The notes under the pieces were generated by a model. The model worked only from the letters and a program-made list of their open reading frames with translations, did no database searches and was not told where the DNA came from. The translations under genes and the position numbers were made by a program. Positions 1-12,593 of a stretch of DNA of 64,000 nucleotides are shown piece after piece (position 1 is the stretch's first letter; every line of letters starts with the position of its first letter). Location: positions 124,001-188,000 of the forward strand of contig JACGCM010000393.1 of NCBI GenBank assembly GCA_014058105.1. Direction: 5' to 3'. The DNA is from Kingdonia uniflora (lineage: Eukaryota > Streptophyta > Magnoliopsida > Ranunculales > Circaeasteraceae).

Positions 1-797
1 GAGGATCTTTTTCCTAGTAGTTAAGGCTTTGGTTTTTCTTCTTAGCATCTTTGGATGTCTGAAGAGTTTTGACTGAAAATATCATATTGAAGTTGGTCTG
101 ATTTGTTTCTATACATTGTTGTCAAATCGTTAATCGTAAGGTGAATCGTTTCTATAAGAATCGTACGATTCATACATATGTATACCATATATTATTTATG
201 TGTTTATATTCCTTCATATTTTCAAAAACCATGAAAACAAATATTCCTAACGCTAATTTGTTATCGTTTTTGTATCATTAGCAAGTGCATATCATTGAGA
301 GGGTTTCCTGCAAGGTTTAAATTTATGATTTATACTAATTAGGACTAAGGATTCCTACAAAAAAGTTGATTAAATAAGAATCAACCAAAAATAGAAACCC
401 AGTTTTCGTAATTGGCTTTTATTTTCCATCAAAAGCTTTGAAGATGAGGATTTCCCAACTCGTGTGATTCACTGGTTTGCATGATTTGTGATTTGAATCG
501 CTGATACACTCGATTTATGATGAATCACGATTTATTAGTTGATTCAACTCATTTTCTTCCATTTTGATTCAAACAGTAATATTCAAATCATAAAATCCCC
601 TGATTTAATATAATAAATGCTTCTATATCAAAAAATATATACCATATTTAAAAAAAAAAAACTCAACTCCTTGTCCCCCTATACCAAGTTTGTAGATTTA
701 AGGGCCATTGTACTTATTTTGATAATATATGTTGATTTCACCTTTAATGTTCTCATTTTTATGAGATCTAAATTTATGTATTGTGTTGCACTGGCAG
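1..797. other. No supported gene; probably an intron of the ELG1-like gene
   Basis: AT-rich sequence with no reading frame resembling a known protein. A polypyrimidine-like stretch ends in an AG at 796-797, directly before the first recognisable ELG1-like exon, so at least the right part is probably intron. The exons for the gene's N-terminus are not recognisable here and are presumably further left. Confidence 0.5.
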
Positions 798-3700
798 GAT
801 GAAATCATGTTATCTTGATTGTGATACCCAACCTAACACTGAATTTGGTTACGAGCCTAACAATAGCTTATGGACAAAGAAATACGAACCACAGAAGTCT
901 TTTGAGGTCTTGTATCCTAACCTGGGCAAAAGTATTTGGATAATTTGGTTCTTCTTTGTATATCTTATTGTAATTGATGATATGTTCGTTGTAGGTTTGC
1001 GGTAATTGTGATTCTGTAAAGTTTCTCAATGACTGGCTGTGTTCTTGGCGTGAAAGATATTCTCGAACACGTATAAATTCTCCAAGTGGCAAGCAAGGCA
1101 TTGGTCATACCCACGATTATAGCTGGGGTGAAAACGACTCTGATACAGAGATCCTAGATGAAGGAACTAATCTCAAGAATGTTCTTTTAGTTACAGGACC
1201 AGTAGGGGTATGTTTCCTTTATAGTTGGAAAATGATGGTAGAATATGGTATTATCACTGCTATGATGTTTCATGCCCCATCTCTCTTTTATTATTGCTTA
1301 TTAATAATTTATACTATATATCATTACTTTCTCAATAAAGAAAATTTTATTTTATGCATATTTTGTCCAATCTGTTCTTGATTTGAGGCCACTCAGTTTG
1401 TTCTAAAAAATTACAATTGCACTCCTAATGACAAATACTTCCTATGCTTATTTTTAAAGCGGGGTTATTGTGCCATTTATGCTTGAAACGAGATGTTCCT
1501 TTTAACTAAAAAACGTAATTGCAAACTTTGGGATTTTAAAAAATCTATGAACGCCTTCAAATACGTGAGAGGTTATCAAGTTTGCTAGAAAATTAATATT
1601 CTTCTGAATTTTGCCAACTGGTTTATCATTATCCACTGCTATTGGTGCAGAGTGGAAAATCTGCTGCTATCTATGCTTGTGCAAGAGAGCAAGGGTTTCA
1701 TATAATTGAGGTACTTTCAATTGCTTTTTGATTAATGATTAGAATTCATTAGTAACATTCGGACACACATTTGAATAATCGTATTTGATAGATGTAGAAC
1801 TTAATCTGTGTTTTGTGTAACTAATTGATTCAGATGTTTAAAAACTGTAATAATAATGTAAACTTTCTAAATGCACAAAAAAGAAAAGGTAGAACTCTCA
1901 ATGAGTCTGGTCAGCTAAATATTTTTTTAATAACAACCTTCCGATAATAATCTTTTCTAGGAAAGCTTGTAAATAACAATGGTTATTAGAGAGGGAAATA
2001 TTGTCCATTTTATCCGTTATAAACTTACAAAAAATTAGTAATAATTTATAATCTGGCGCATACTTCTAATAAAGCTTTCTGAATAATAAGATTTTCCGAA
2101 TCAAATAGGAACTCGGAAAGGTGGACCACATCTTTTTTGGTCTTCAATAAAATCATTCTCCCAGGCGTGAATCCATCTCCTGATATGTTTATTTGTAGGT
2201 AGCCATCATCACTGGAAGTGGACCACATCTTTCACTCATTATAAATTATGTAGTACTTGACACTTTCATACTTCCATATCCATGCTCTCTCAAATATGTA
2301 GTACCCGAAGCATTAACAGAAAGGAATACGTGTTCTTTGATACTTCCATTTCCATATACTATACTCTCTTAAATGTATAGTACCTGTTGTAGTAGTAGGA
2401 AGAAAAATCTGCTGAGCAGCATTGAAAATTTACATTGATATAAGCAGTGAATCATCCACCCTCTTGATGGGCAAATCCTTGAAGATTTTCGAGGTTCTTA
2501 AATGTTTCAAATCTTATTAAGCGGTGACATTGGTGTAGGTAGTGAAAAACTAAGGTGTAGATGCACGTGTAGAGTAATGTGTTTATTTCTATTGATGAGT
2601 CTGTTTCGAAGTTGGGATCTGATTCCATGGGGGTTGAGCTCCACATATATTTTGGGGGAGAAGAATTTACCGGAGAAAATATAAGTATGGTGAACAGAGT
2701 TAGACTATGCAACCCTTTTCAGTGGATTTTGATGCAGTGAGGGGAGGCAGCAAAAAGAAGAATTGCAGAAATTACAGGCTGATATTCATGAACAATTGCA
2801 AGAAAAGGGGAGAAGGGAAGAAGCTGAGAACAAGGACCTTGACTCTTAGTAGGAAGAAAAGGCTTTGAAACATAATAATGGCTCTTTAGTTCTGTAAAAC
2901 TCTACTCTCTGAACCAAACATGGACACAGTAGAATAAAAATGAGTGAACCCTGAAATGTTCCCTTGCTTTATTCACATCTCTTCCAAGAACATAGCTCGC
3001 GACTCTTTTCCAAAAATACCTCCAACTGACACTTGAAGTATATTCTTCTCTTGAGAATGTTTCCCCACCCCCAACTCAACTCCTCTTTTCGTAACATATC
3101 TTTTTTTTGGCGTACATGTATCAATGTTGCATAATGCTTAACTTTTGAGGTAAGAAACATAGTAGAGGTACGTGGGTGTTTTGTCTCTATTACTTAATTT
3201 ATAAGTAATAACAGTGGGGGATGTGGTTCTAGTATTTAAAGAAATTGTTAAGACAATAATCAACTAATTTAGTTCAACTTCTGTCAGTATTTTTTTAATT
3301 TATCAATGATGATACTAAACACGGATATTTTATTTAAATTAATTTGATTTACTGCTTTATTAGGTCAGTGCATCTGATTGTCGAAATGGAGCTCATGTGA
3401 AGCAGAAATTTGGAGAGGCAATGGAATCATTTGGGTTGAATAATTGGTATGATAAGATTATTTTCCATAATGAATGACTATCTTTAAAATTTTCTGGTTA
3501 TTCATTTTGATTTGAAATTTAATTTACATGTAATTTAAATATATCGTAAATACTGATTTTCTGTGATTATTAATTTATTATTATGTTTCAATTCTTCCAG
3601 GTCGGCTGAGGATTTTGTGGCTTCGCAGAGAAAAGATTTCGTGAAATTCCGTCCGACCCAACCAGATAACCCAGACAATGATGAAGTTGAAGTGATTGGG

Positions 3701-6700
3701 GAAACATGCAAAGAAGATTTGGACAATATAAATGATAGTGGGACTGCTTGTGGTCGATGTCCAAACAAAACATTAATTCTCTTTGAGGATGTTGATACCA
3801 TTTTTTATGAAGATCGGGGTTTTATTGCTTCGATACAGCAGATTGCTGAAACGGCAAAGCGCCCTATGATACTTACAAGCAATTGTAAGTGTTTCGGTAG
3901 ATCGGTAATCAGATGGATAAGTCTAATTCACTTTTTTTTTTCATCTGTTACTGGAAGTTATCTTTGTGATAAATTGTAGGTGAGGATCCTGTCCTGCCAG
4001 ATCAATTGGATAGGCTTGAAGTTTGTTTCAGAGCTCCTTCGCCTAAGGATCTTCTTTTGCATGCATCCACGGTATGGCCTTCCAAATGCTCCTTTTTAGC
4101 AGATGTCACGTTGTGCCTGTTTGAACTTATTTATGTTAGTTACCTTCTAGGTTTGTGCTGCCGAAGAAGCTGACATTCATCCCCAGTTAATCGAGCGATT
4201 AATCAGAAGTTGTCATGGAGACATTAGGAAAACCATTATGCTCCTTCAATTCTGGTGCCAGGGTAGTAAACAAAATCGAAAAGGTCTGTAATTCATTACC
4301 ATGCTTAGATGTTTATTAGATTTTGTAATCCTGCGCCCACAAACCTACCCACACACACACACACACTATCAACAATCTCCAGAACATAGAGGGTATCTCC
4401 GAATTGCTACTCTCCACCATCTTCACACATTTCTCGAAATAGAAATATACCACATGTTCCTATTTGACATATTTTGGTGTACCAACAAACCAATTAACAT
4501 CATAATTTCACAATGGCATTATGTTTAATACTATACTAAAGTTTCCATTTGCTTGCAATGAAAAGTTATTTTAACAGTTTTTTAAACTTTTCCAGGCGGG
4601 AAACTTCAGTCTGCACATGGTCCGGTGCAATTTGATCTTGATGCAGGACATTGGGTGCTTCCAAAGGTTAATTCTTGGGGATGTCCATGTCCATTAGCAG
4701 AGCTAATTGAAAAGGAGATCTCTAAGTCATTATGTACAAAGAGACAAAATGATTTAATGGAGGTTGTCGAGGAAGAAGATCTCAGCTCTCAGAAAACACA
4801 GGATTCCATGGAGAATAATATTGATGCTAGGAAAGAAGCCATGCTAAGAAGGAACTGTTCCATTCAAGATGGCAGTTTTTTTGCTCCATTTGAAAACCCC
4901 CGAGACTTCTGTAATTCCAGATCCCCAATTGCATTTCGCCGAACAGCTAGACGAAAACTGAATACAGTGCTTTCCTCCGAGTCTGGTGATGAGTTAAACA
5001 ATGATGAGTTTCCTGTAAATTCTGATACTTTGTCCAAAGATCGCCGAACGGCTAGACGAAAATTGAGTACAGTGCTTTCATCCGAATCTGGTGATGAGTT
5101 AAACAATGATAAGTTTCCTGTAAATTCTGATACTTTGTCCAAAGATCCTCTGGATTCATTTGTTGGTCATTTTGAAAATCTAGAGAGGGAAAACTCAGAA
5201 GAAAATCAGGGGAAATGTTCCAAAATAGAGAGTGATCAACGAGTATGTGATACATATAGATCAATATCGTGTGTAGCTGAATCATTTTTTGTTCCAGAAA
5301 CTGAAGTTAATGATGGAGGTACTTCAGAAGGAGTCTCTTTGAGTGTAGATATGAACCATCTAGAGACAGTTGCACAAGAAGTCAATAAAATATCAGATAC
5401 GAGAATGAGGAGTAATCCTGCTGTAGATGCGGAGTATGTTAATGGAGATGAGGAAGTTGGGGATTCTCACAATGAACATGCAGAGACTGTAAGTAGAGAC
5501 TATCAAGTGATGGATGAATGTAGTCGTGCTGATTTTAGCACGGCATGCTATTTTAGGGAACGCTCTAGGTCTGCAACGATAACCTGTTTGGTGCAGGAGA
5601 CATGGAGAAAGCTACGTAATTGTCGTGCGGACCTAAAGTCGTATTTATCACCAGAACAGAAAGACTTGTCTAAGATTATAGAACTTGCTTCTAGGATGAC
5701 CGACCTTATCTCTGTATCTGACATAATGCTTGGTTGTTGCCAACCTCTTATCAACGTAAGAGTGTTTCCAATGTTCACCTTCCTATATCTATTTATCTTT
5801 CTATCTTTGCATGTATGAATTACTAGATCATGATGCTTAGCCTATTTGCAGGATGCTGTAGAACTGTCAAGTGTGCCATTTATTGAACCAGATGCACTTT
5901 GGTGGGACCATGAGCAATTGGAGATGACATCTACAATTGCACAACATGGCTTTTGCATCTTTGCAAAGGAATCTGCTGCACGAGGATCAAGTACTGGTGA
6001 TAAGGTTGATTTAGCCCGGGAGATGCTGATGTCCACAACTAATACAACAGCAATAGGAAAGTTGGTCATGAAGAATATGTGCACGAGTCAAAACGTTTCC
6101 ACTCAAGGTACTTGGGGGCCTCATAGAAATTCCAATTCCTTGAAAAGGTATCTCTCTCTTCCTCATCTCAGTAGTTTTGGAAGTTGTGATAAAGCATTGT
6201 TTGTTAATTTTTGCATGTTTATATTTCAGAGAGGTAGAGGAGAACCTTTATAGCACTGTCCAAAGTGTAGTCCCCTTGAAGTCACACTTGTCATTGAAAG
6301 GTGCTGCATTCCATGAATATCTGTCTTCCCTGGGCCAGATTTCCAGATTCGAAAACTCTAGGCTGTCAGAAGGCACCCATAATACAAAAGGACGGAGAAG
6401 GTAAGGCCATGATGCTATTATGTATATGCATATTCACTCAACTCTGGATATATGAAGACGAATTGTCTCGTGGGAAGTTACTTAAACTTCCATCGAGACG
6501 CACAATGAGGCATTTTTTTATTTTTATTTTCACGTCTCTAAGATATCTTAATTTCCACCATATAACTAATTGTTTCTCGGCTCGTGGCAGGAGAGGTCGA
6601 ACTGCGCGACACTACTTGAATAGTGGACCACTGATGTTTTCATCTGAAGATATATCATTATTGGTGCAGCATAGCCATTATGACTCTTCTAACCCAATAC

Positions 6701-6708
6701 CACAATAA
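798..6708 (+). CDS. ELG1: ATAD5/ELG1-like AAA+ ATPase (RFC-like PCNA unloader), 3' part
   Basis: Family role: the large subunit of an alternative RFC complex that unloads PCNA after replication, in the nucleus. My exons are 798-906, 995-1207, 1651-1710, 3364-3446, 3601-3884, 3980-4071, 4151-4283, 4596-5755, 5852-6147, 6230-6400 and 6591-6708. All have GT/AG borders and they join into one frame of about 905 codons ending in TAA. Seen in the protein: LWTKKYEPQ then EVCGN (typical RFC-box start), Walker A GPVGSGKS split by an intron after GPVG, Walker B LILFEDVD, sensor-1 ILTSN, and a helical lid region (RLIRSCHGDIRKTI). A long acidic/basic, poorly conserved C-terminal region follows. The 798 exon begins with one base that completes a codon from an upstream exon, so the gene is 5'-partial. 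The intron at 1711-3363 is unusually long for this gene. Exon 8 carries an in-frame 105-bp duplication. The family assignment is strong; the exact orthologue name is inferred. Confidence 0.9.
1711..3363. other. 1.65-kb intron of the ELG1-like gene, possibly with a transposon relic
   Basis: The intron lies between the Walker A exon and the next exon. Around 2742-2850 the plus strand reads as a short glutamine/glutamate-rich coiled-coil-like stretch ending in a stop. It resembles the C-terminal tails of plant CACTA-type transposon proteins, but it is too short to assign. A short motif (gtggaccacatctt) occurs twice, near 2120 and 2219. I see nothing else in it. Confidence 0.35.
4937..5146 (+). 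repeat. In-frame 105-bp tandem duplication in exon 8 of ELG1-like gene
   Basis: Two adjacent copies, 4937-5041 and 5042-5146, each encode 35 residues that start RRTARRKL, continue through SSESGDELNND and end in NSDTLSKD. The copies differ at only a few bases and keep the reading frame, so the protein carries a duplicated basic-plus-acidic segment downstream of the ATPase core. Confidence 0.95.
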
Positions 6709-9239
6709 TTTAGCAAGTAAACTTACAGATAAAATTTGGTCCATCGTCATTCTGAGATGGGAGAAAAGGATAGCCGTTAGTTCAAGTCCAACAAGGGATC
6801 TTTTACCCTTAGTATCCACTTTGGTGAGAGATATACTACATTAAATTAAAAGCGCGAGTATGAGGGATTATCAGCATTTATCAATTGATATGAGAAAGTT
6901 TTATTATGTCCTATTCTTTCCGATGTATAATTCCAAGATATATGAAAGTAGATAACTTCCTTGTTCAACAGAAGCCGCTAACAGGATTGTAATGCAATGT
7001 ATTCCGAAGTGATAGTGTTGAAACTATTCAAAACAACCACTGCTACAAATACAGTTAAACCCGACTTCTTAAGATATTGGTTGATTGCCCAACATTACAT
7101 CCAAGTTGTGTAGGCAGGAACTAATTTATCTCAATAAAGCTCTGTATTCTCTGTTGTAGATTTATTGGTGTTAACAACAAATTGAAGTGTTCTTCACATG
7201 AGTTTCAAATTGCAAATCAAATCTTCCTTCAACATGTTTCCAGTGTGTGCTAGTCTGGATTCAACTTGTTAATGACTTTATTAAATCTTCTCCAGGGCGT
7301 CTTTTTAGTACTGAAGTGCAGCGACAAATTCGTGACCCTTGCCATCCCTGTAAGTCGAACAACTACAATTCGTTGTAAAAATAAAATCTTGGTATTAGAG
7401 GTTTAGCAGAACTCTTGAAAGATAATTTTGAAGTTGAGAAACCCAAACCTAGTTGTTGCTGGTGCATAAGCTCGAAGTAAGATTCAATTTTATTTTTTCG
7501 GTTGGTACTAAGCAAGATTGTTGTTCAAGGTGTCGTGCATTAACACAACGAAGAGATGATTGATTAAATGAGCGTAAGAAAAAGGTATCTAGATTATTAC
7601 TCCATGTTTTTATAGAACAAAAGAGCCTGATTTTTCTGATGGTGCTCTAGTGGTTTAACCTATTGGCGTAGTACGATATAAAATAGTTATAATTGCTCCC
7701 AATCCGACATGCTCACATATAATGTTATTGATTACGTAACTCAATAAGAGTGGTTAACCTAATTGTTGGCTTATGTAGAGGGACTTTTGCTAAATTCTGT
7801 GGGAAACATAAACAAATAATACAGAAAAAACCTTACTATGATCAAGGTATGAAGTAAAAGTTTTGCACTTTCTTCCACGTTTCCGAAAATATATACATTT
7901 AAAAATATTCGAAAGAATTTACAAGGTTGAGTATGCAACAAATGAATAGGATCAACATATTACAATTATCAACCTGATTCAGTATTTTCATATGCTGGAG
8001 TATTTTGGACATTGGGTTTGCCAGATAGCCCGTTGCGGGGAGAATGAATGATATAATCAGAAGTGCTTAATCATGCGGAAACATTTTTGCAAGATAAAAT
8101 TTATTTTCTTGAAAACTAAACATAGGAGAAAGTACACCATTGATACTAATCATAGTCATTGACTACAATGTTTTACAATATATCATGAATTACTAATCTA
8201 GTCATGAGGCTTACGCCTCAACCAAGTTAATAAATACATATTCTTGCAATAAATTACAAAAAATATCTCAATGCTTCCACCAAAATTGCGCTTAACCCTC
8301 TAGGACTGCAATGGTATATACCCTTTTCTTCTGATGAAGGATGGCTGTTTGAGCTGCACTAACAAGAGATGCACCATTTCATACAAGTTTAACAATTGCA
8401 AGAGAACTGAAAACTAAAGAAACACATAGTGAAGAATATATAATTCAAACAGAGCTAATAAAAATAGGGTAATTAGCCTTTTCAGAAGCATAGGGGGGTT
8501 GTCCTTAAAGTGTAGGGTGGGTAAACTTATAGACTCACATCAGTCATAGTTATGGGGTTTTACAGTACATTGTAATCAGGGAAGAAAAAAACATTTGATT
8601 GTCCATTCTAATTAATTAATATAACTAAAACTAAAAGTCTAAATCATAAACACAGGCAGATATGGTTCTCATCAGTCTACATTTGATTGTGCCTTTCTGG
8701 GTCTGATTATGTCTGAGTCTGATAAAGAGATAGCTAGACCTCCATGACTCTACAAGGAGTACTCTAAAATGGTTTTCTTTCTCTCCTCTTCACTCTAATT
8801 GAACCAAAAACTTGAAACAAAAACATGGTTCTTTCCTTCAGCAACATACAGAACTATCTACCTTAAAGTAAATGTGTACTGTTACAGTCTGGGGTCTTTC
8901 TGAGACAAATAGAGATAGAGAGAGAGAGATCTAGAGAAAAGATCCCACAAAATGATCTACTTTTCATCATCACAAAGTCAATGAACTTTTGGGATCTTGT
9001 TTTACAAAATACACAACAATAAGAAGAAGTACATGATTACATGCAAAAGTGAGTCCTTCCTTCTAATGTTCTAATCTCACAATTTAAGGTCATCCATCAT
9101 ACATGTAATCCTGCAATGAGAAAGAGAGAGAGAGAGAGATGACAGAATATAGATCATCTACCACCATGATATATATATTTACCTGCCTACTTACCTTGAG
9201 AAGGAAAAGAAAACACATACTAGGGAAAACTAGAAGTTG
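6709..9239. other. Intergenic: ELG1-like 3' flank and downstream flank of the microRNA locus
   Basis: No reading frame here resembles a protein. An AATAAA at 7133-7138 is a possible polyadenylation signal for the ELG1-like gene but is far from the stop codon. From about 8870 the sequence becomes GA-rich (GAGA microsatellites near 8915 and 9125). The right part could be the 3' portion of the minus-strand primary microRNA transcript, which I cannot delimit. Confidence 0.5.
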
Positions 9240-9375
9240 GGGTTGAGGGGGATGAAGCCTGGTCCGAAGTCATCTAAACATCACTCAATCAAGTTGAACA
9301 TTTGATCAAGAATCACCCAAAACTGATCAAAACCCTTCTTAGATGACTTCGAGCCAGACAACATTCCCCTAAACC
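9240..9375 (-). ncRNA. MIR166: miR165/166 precursor foldback A (miR165-type mature)
   Basis: The minus strand folds into a long hairpin. The 5' arm (about 9375-9338) and 3' arm (about 9280-9240) pair over some 35 positions with few mismatches. The 21-nt mature sequence is the complement of 9247-9267; it begins TCGGACCAGGCTTCAT and ends CCCCC, which is the miR165 form (C at position 17 where miR166 has T). The star lies on the 5' arm at 9347-9367 and has the family's usual GGAATGTTGTCTGGCTCG start. Family role: it guides cleavage of HD-ZIP III mRNAs that control leaf polarity, meristem and vascular patterning. The mature RNA sits on the 3' arm, as is normal for this family. Confidence 0.93.
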
Positions 9376-9434
9376 TATCCTTCACTCACTCATCACCCAA
9401 AAGCTTCATGAATTATAACTAAGAGTTTGTATAT

Positions 9435-9540
9435 ATTTGAGAGGAATGAAGCCTGGTCCGATGACTTCATGATCATCATCAACATCACAACCATGTTCGA
9501 GATGATCGAAAACATCGAGCCAGCCAACATTCCCCTCAAC
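9435..9540 (-). ncRNA. MIR166: miR166 precursor foldback B
   Basis: This second hairpin lies upstream of foldback A in the transcript direction. The mature 21-mer is the complement of 9441-9461; it begins TCGGACCAGGCTTCATT and ends CCTC, a miR166 form. The star is the complement of 9513-9533 and begins GGAATGTTGGCTGGCTCG. The arms pair from about 9540/9436 inward and the loop is shorter than in foldback A. The two foldbacks are about 60 bp apart on the same strand, so a single bicistronic primary transcript is likely. Targets should be the same HD-ZIP III genes. Confidence 0.93.
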
Positions 9541-9602
9541 TCAACAACTCACTCTCTCTCACTCTCACTCTTTGATATTGAAACCCTAACCCTCATAGCT
9601 CT

Positions 9603-9610
9603 CCTTTATA
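9603..9610 (-). promoter_or_regulatory. Candidate TATA box of the miR165/166 transcript
   Basis: The minus strand reads TATAAAGG here. A start 25-35 nt downstream would fall near 9575, just before foldback B. The further-upstream DNA (9650-10150) is rich in CT microsatellites, as plant core promoters often are. Position and motif fit; there is no direct evidence of use. Confidence 0.55.
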
Positions 9611-9649
9611 ATAAAAGAGAGCCAGTAAGGGGGGGGGGTTGGCTTTTCT

Positions 9650-11110
9650 GACCTAATTTTCTCTCAAGAGACAAACTCCAACAAACACACTAAATATAAT
9701 TAAAACTAGATTTCACCACCTTGCACATTGCTTTCATTTCCAAGAGACCTGCCATGGCCGGTCAACAACCAACCTGGTTACCTGCTACAACCAGTTTCCA
9801 CCTCCACACAACAACACAACACTAGAACAGCCATGCATAGAGAGTGTACAACACATAAGATGACAAACTGAAACTGAAACAATTAAAGAGAAAGAACAGT
9901 TTTTGAAATAAAAGCTCTTCTTTTTTGACCTCTGTATCTCTCTCTTTTAATGTGATTCTTTCATCATTACCCTATTATTTTTGGCTTCCTCTCTCTCTAC
10001 TTTTAAGACCACCTGTACCTCACAATGCCGTTGTCTCTCTATTTATTTTTTTCCTTTTACAATGCAAATGTTCTAGGTACAAGGAATGCTCACCTAGGCT
10101 TGTTTCTCTGCACTACTACATGACCTAGCTACATGATCTAGCTAGGGTTTTTTTTGTGTGTGTGTGCGCGCAAGCATTTGGTCTAATGTGATTAGAGTTG
10201 GTAATTTGGTTAAGATAAAGTATACATGCATGTATTTAGAATCCGAGAAAACGATAGACAACTCAGACAAACCTGTGGCCTGTAAATTACCAGAGACCAG
10301 CGTAAGAGCAGGCTTAGTCGCTAGATGCGGAATATGTTATTAATTCGCATTGAATTTTGTGAAAACAATGGAAGTTTATATATATTTCTTGCTTATAGTA
10401 TTTTCTGGATATTTTAAGAACATCTCCAAGGGTAATTACAATGAAACATGCACCAAATTTTAATCCCTAAATGCAAATCCTTTCTAATTGCACAACGTTT
10501 ATATTTGCACTTTTTTTTTGGTCCCAAGGGTGTGCATTTATCTAGATTTCAATGCTAATTAGTAGCTAGTTATCTATTTATCACTAACAAATCATTTACA
10601 CCAACAAGGGAATGCTTAGAGAGGTCCTGGGATCAAATGCCATACCTCCTTTCAACTAGAAGAGAAAAAAAATAGGTAATTTTCAACTGATTATTAATTA
10701 ACACCTTTGATAATATTAATAAACCCCAGTATTGATAAGGGTGGAGGTGGTTCCCACAGTATTAATATACACTGATTTTACTATATTCTTAAACTCATCT
10801 GAAAACTTCTCCAAGTGACTGAAGGCAAATGAAAAATGATAATTTTGTTTTTGGCCAATGAAATGAGATTTGCATGCATAAATTTTAGTCATTGAGAGAT
10901 TTTAACTGGTTGTTCATGACTTGGCACTCTAAATAGATGTTAAAGTTGATTAGGAGACATGAAAAATGATAATTAGATTTTATTAGAGCAATGGATTTAT
11001 TATTATTAATTTGTTAAATATTGGGTTTTAGGTATACAAAGAGGAGGACATAAACCCATGTCTCAATACAGATATAAACACTTCAGACTCTCAAGTTGGC
11101 AATCCCCATC
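9650..11110. other. Promoter-side flank of the microRNA locus; no gene seen
   Basis: No supported coding region. There are CT-rich runs (around 9930-10010) and a GT microsatellite (around 10156). The left part is presumably promoter for the minus-strand microRNA transcript. The rest is AT-rich and featureless to me. Confidence 0.5.
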
Positions 11111-11117
11111 TTATTAT

Positions 11118-11490
11118 CTAGGATGAGGAGTGCCCTAGCTTTTGTTTAACTTGCCCACTGCCTAGTTTTGCAAAGAAATCTGCAAGGCTATTTCCTTCTC
11201 TGAAAATGCGAATTAAAGCACATTGTAGGAAATCACAAAGTTCAAGTATGTATCTCTTTTCACATACCTTGAAATTTAGTAGCAACCCTTCCTCTGTTAT
11301 AAAAACTAATAAGTCTGTCTGACTCAACCACCACTGGCAAAAGATTGTATGTTTTGCAAATCAGAAGCCCATATGTATCTGGAATGGTGTTTGTTCCCTT
11401 GTCAGGCACCACATTGTATGCCATAACCAACTTTCCTTCAGAATCTCTGATTACTCCTCTAGCTTCACTAAAACCATTTCTTAAAGCTGT
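11118..11490 (-). mobile_element. LINE RNase H-domain relic
   Basis: The minus strand encodes, with a frame change and stops, a fragment typical of the C-terminal RNase H domain of plant LINE ORF2. It has a piece reading SEARGVIRDSEGKLVMAYN, then a degenerate central part, then IRIFREGNSLADFFAKLG. Neither the reverse transcriptase nor a poly-A tail is adjacent, so it is an isolated old fragment. Confidence 0.7.
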
Positions 11491-12590
11491 GTATTAAGTT
11501 TATATATAGATCCCAAGATGAGGCTTCACCCCATCTTATGAGATTTGCATGTATTATTTAATCACAAGAGATTATTCATTCCCTTCACCCAAGATTAGTT
11601 CTCTATATTACAAGATATGCATGCGTCTTGGTCTTATGTATAAACACATCAACACTACTATTTGAGGTATTACTGGATGAAATTACTTTCATGTATGAAT
11701 CTGCGGGCGTAAAATAGAATGTGTTTGATCTCATTTCAATGTCCAAATGAAGCAGTGTCTCTTGGGGGCTCAAAATGTTCAATTGAGTTGAGCACAAGTT
11801 TGAAGACCTCACACTACTGAAGAGCACTTTTCTTAAATTTGAAATCCAAAAAAGTATCTTTCCCCTTGCAACATGTTTTTCTCCTTTGGGGATCAATCTA
11901 ACGTAACAAAGGTCTTCCGTGAAACACGTCTTCAAAAAGACGGCGATTAAGGAACTCTCAATCTCAACTGTTGAAACCAAACAAATCAACGGTCAAATCG
12001 TAATGACTCGTATACCGATAATGCTGGTGTCAGCGGGAGTGAAGGGTCGCGAAACGAGGAAAACATCACAGTTAACGAGGAATCGAGAGAGCAATTAAAT
12101 CGCTGACGTGAACATATCCTAACTGCCACATTAAGATCAACGGTCCAGATTATCCCCACATCGTACGCCGCAGACAGTGCCACGTGATTAATTGAATATT
12201 GATGTGTACGGCCCTCGTTATCCAAAGGGACTTGGTTCCAGTACTCTTCAATGTCAGATAAGAGCCCACGTGGCGATGGGTTATTTATTGGGGGACCTGG
12301 GTAAGGTTAAATTTTGGGAGATCTATGAAAGTCACATGGGATCGGCGTGAAAACTGGGTTAACTCGGCTTTAACTCGACTTGGAAGTTTTATAAGTCTGA
12401 CATTAAGACTGTAGCTGAAACTTGACCTAAAACTTAAACTTCGAGTTTTTTTGTCCTTTTTTTGGGCTTTTAAATGCTATTTTGTTTCTAATCCAACAGG
12501 CTCCACAAATTTTTACCTAATTTTATGTAACACCTTCAATGGCCAAATTAATTGTGACACCCTGCTCGAGCTGTGTATTCGAGAGGCGCG
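11491..12590. other. Intergenic; nothing recognised
   Basis: Short reading frames only, none resembling a known protein. Several CACGTG-type motifs occur (near 12181 and 12269), but without context I do not call them regulatory sites. Confidence 0.4.
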
Positions 12591-12593
12591 TAA

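Noticed and set aside
3563..3979. A 138-codon plus-strand frame starting within an intron of the ELG1-like gene
   Set aside because: Only 3601-3884 is exon; the ends of the frame run into introns on both sides.
10615..10665. A B-box-like GGGATCAAATGCC motif suggesting a tRNA-derived SINE
   Set aside because: No A box at the right distance, no A-rich tail and no target duplication; not enough to call a SINE.
11600..12225. Minus-strand open frames of about 130 and 80 codons
   Set aside because: No recognisable domain, no plausible splice structure and no conserved neighbours; length is compatible with chance.
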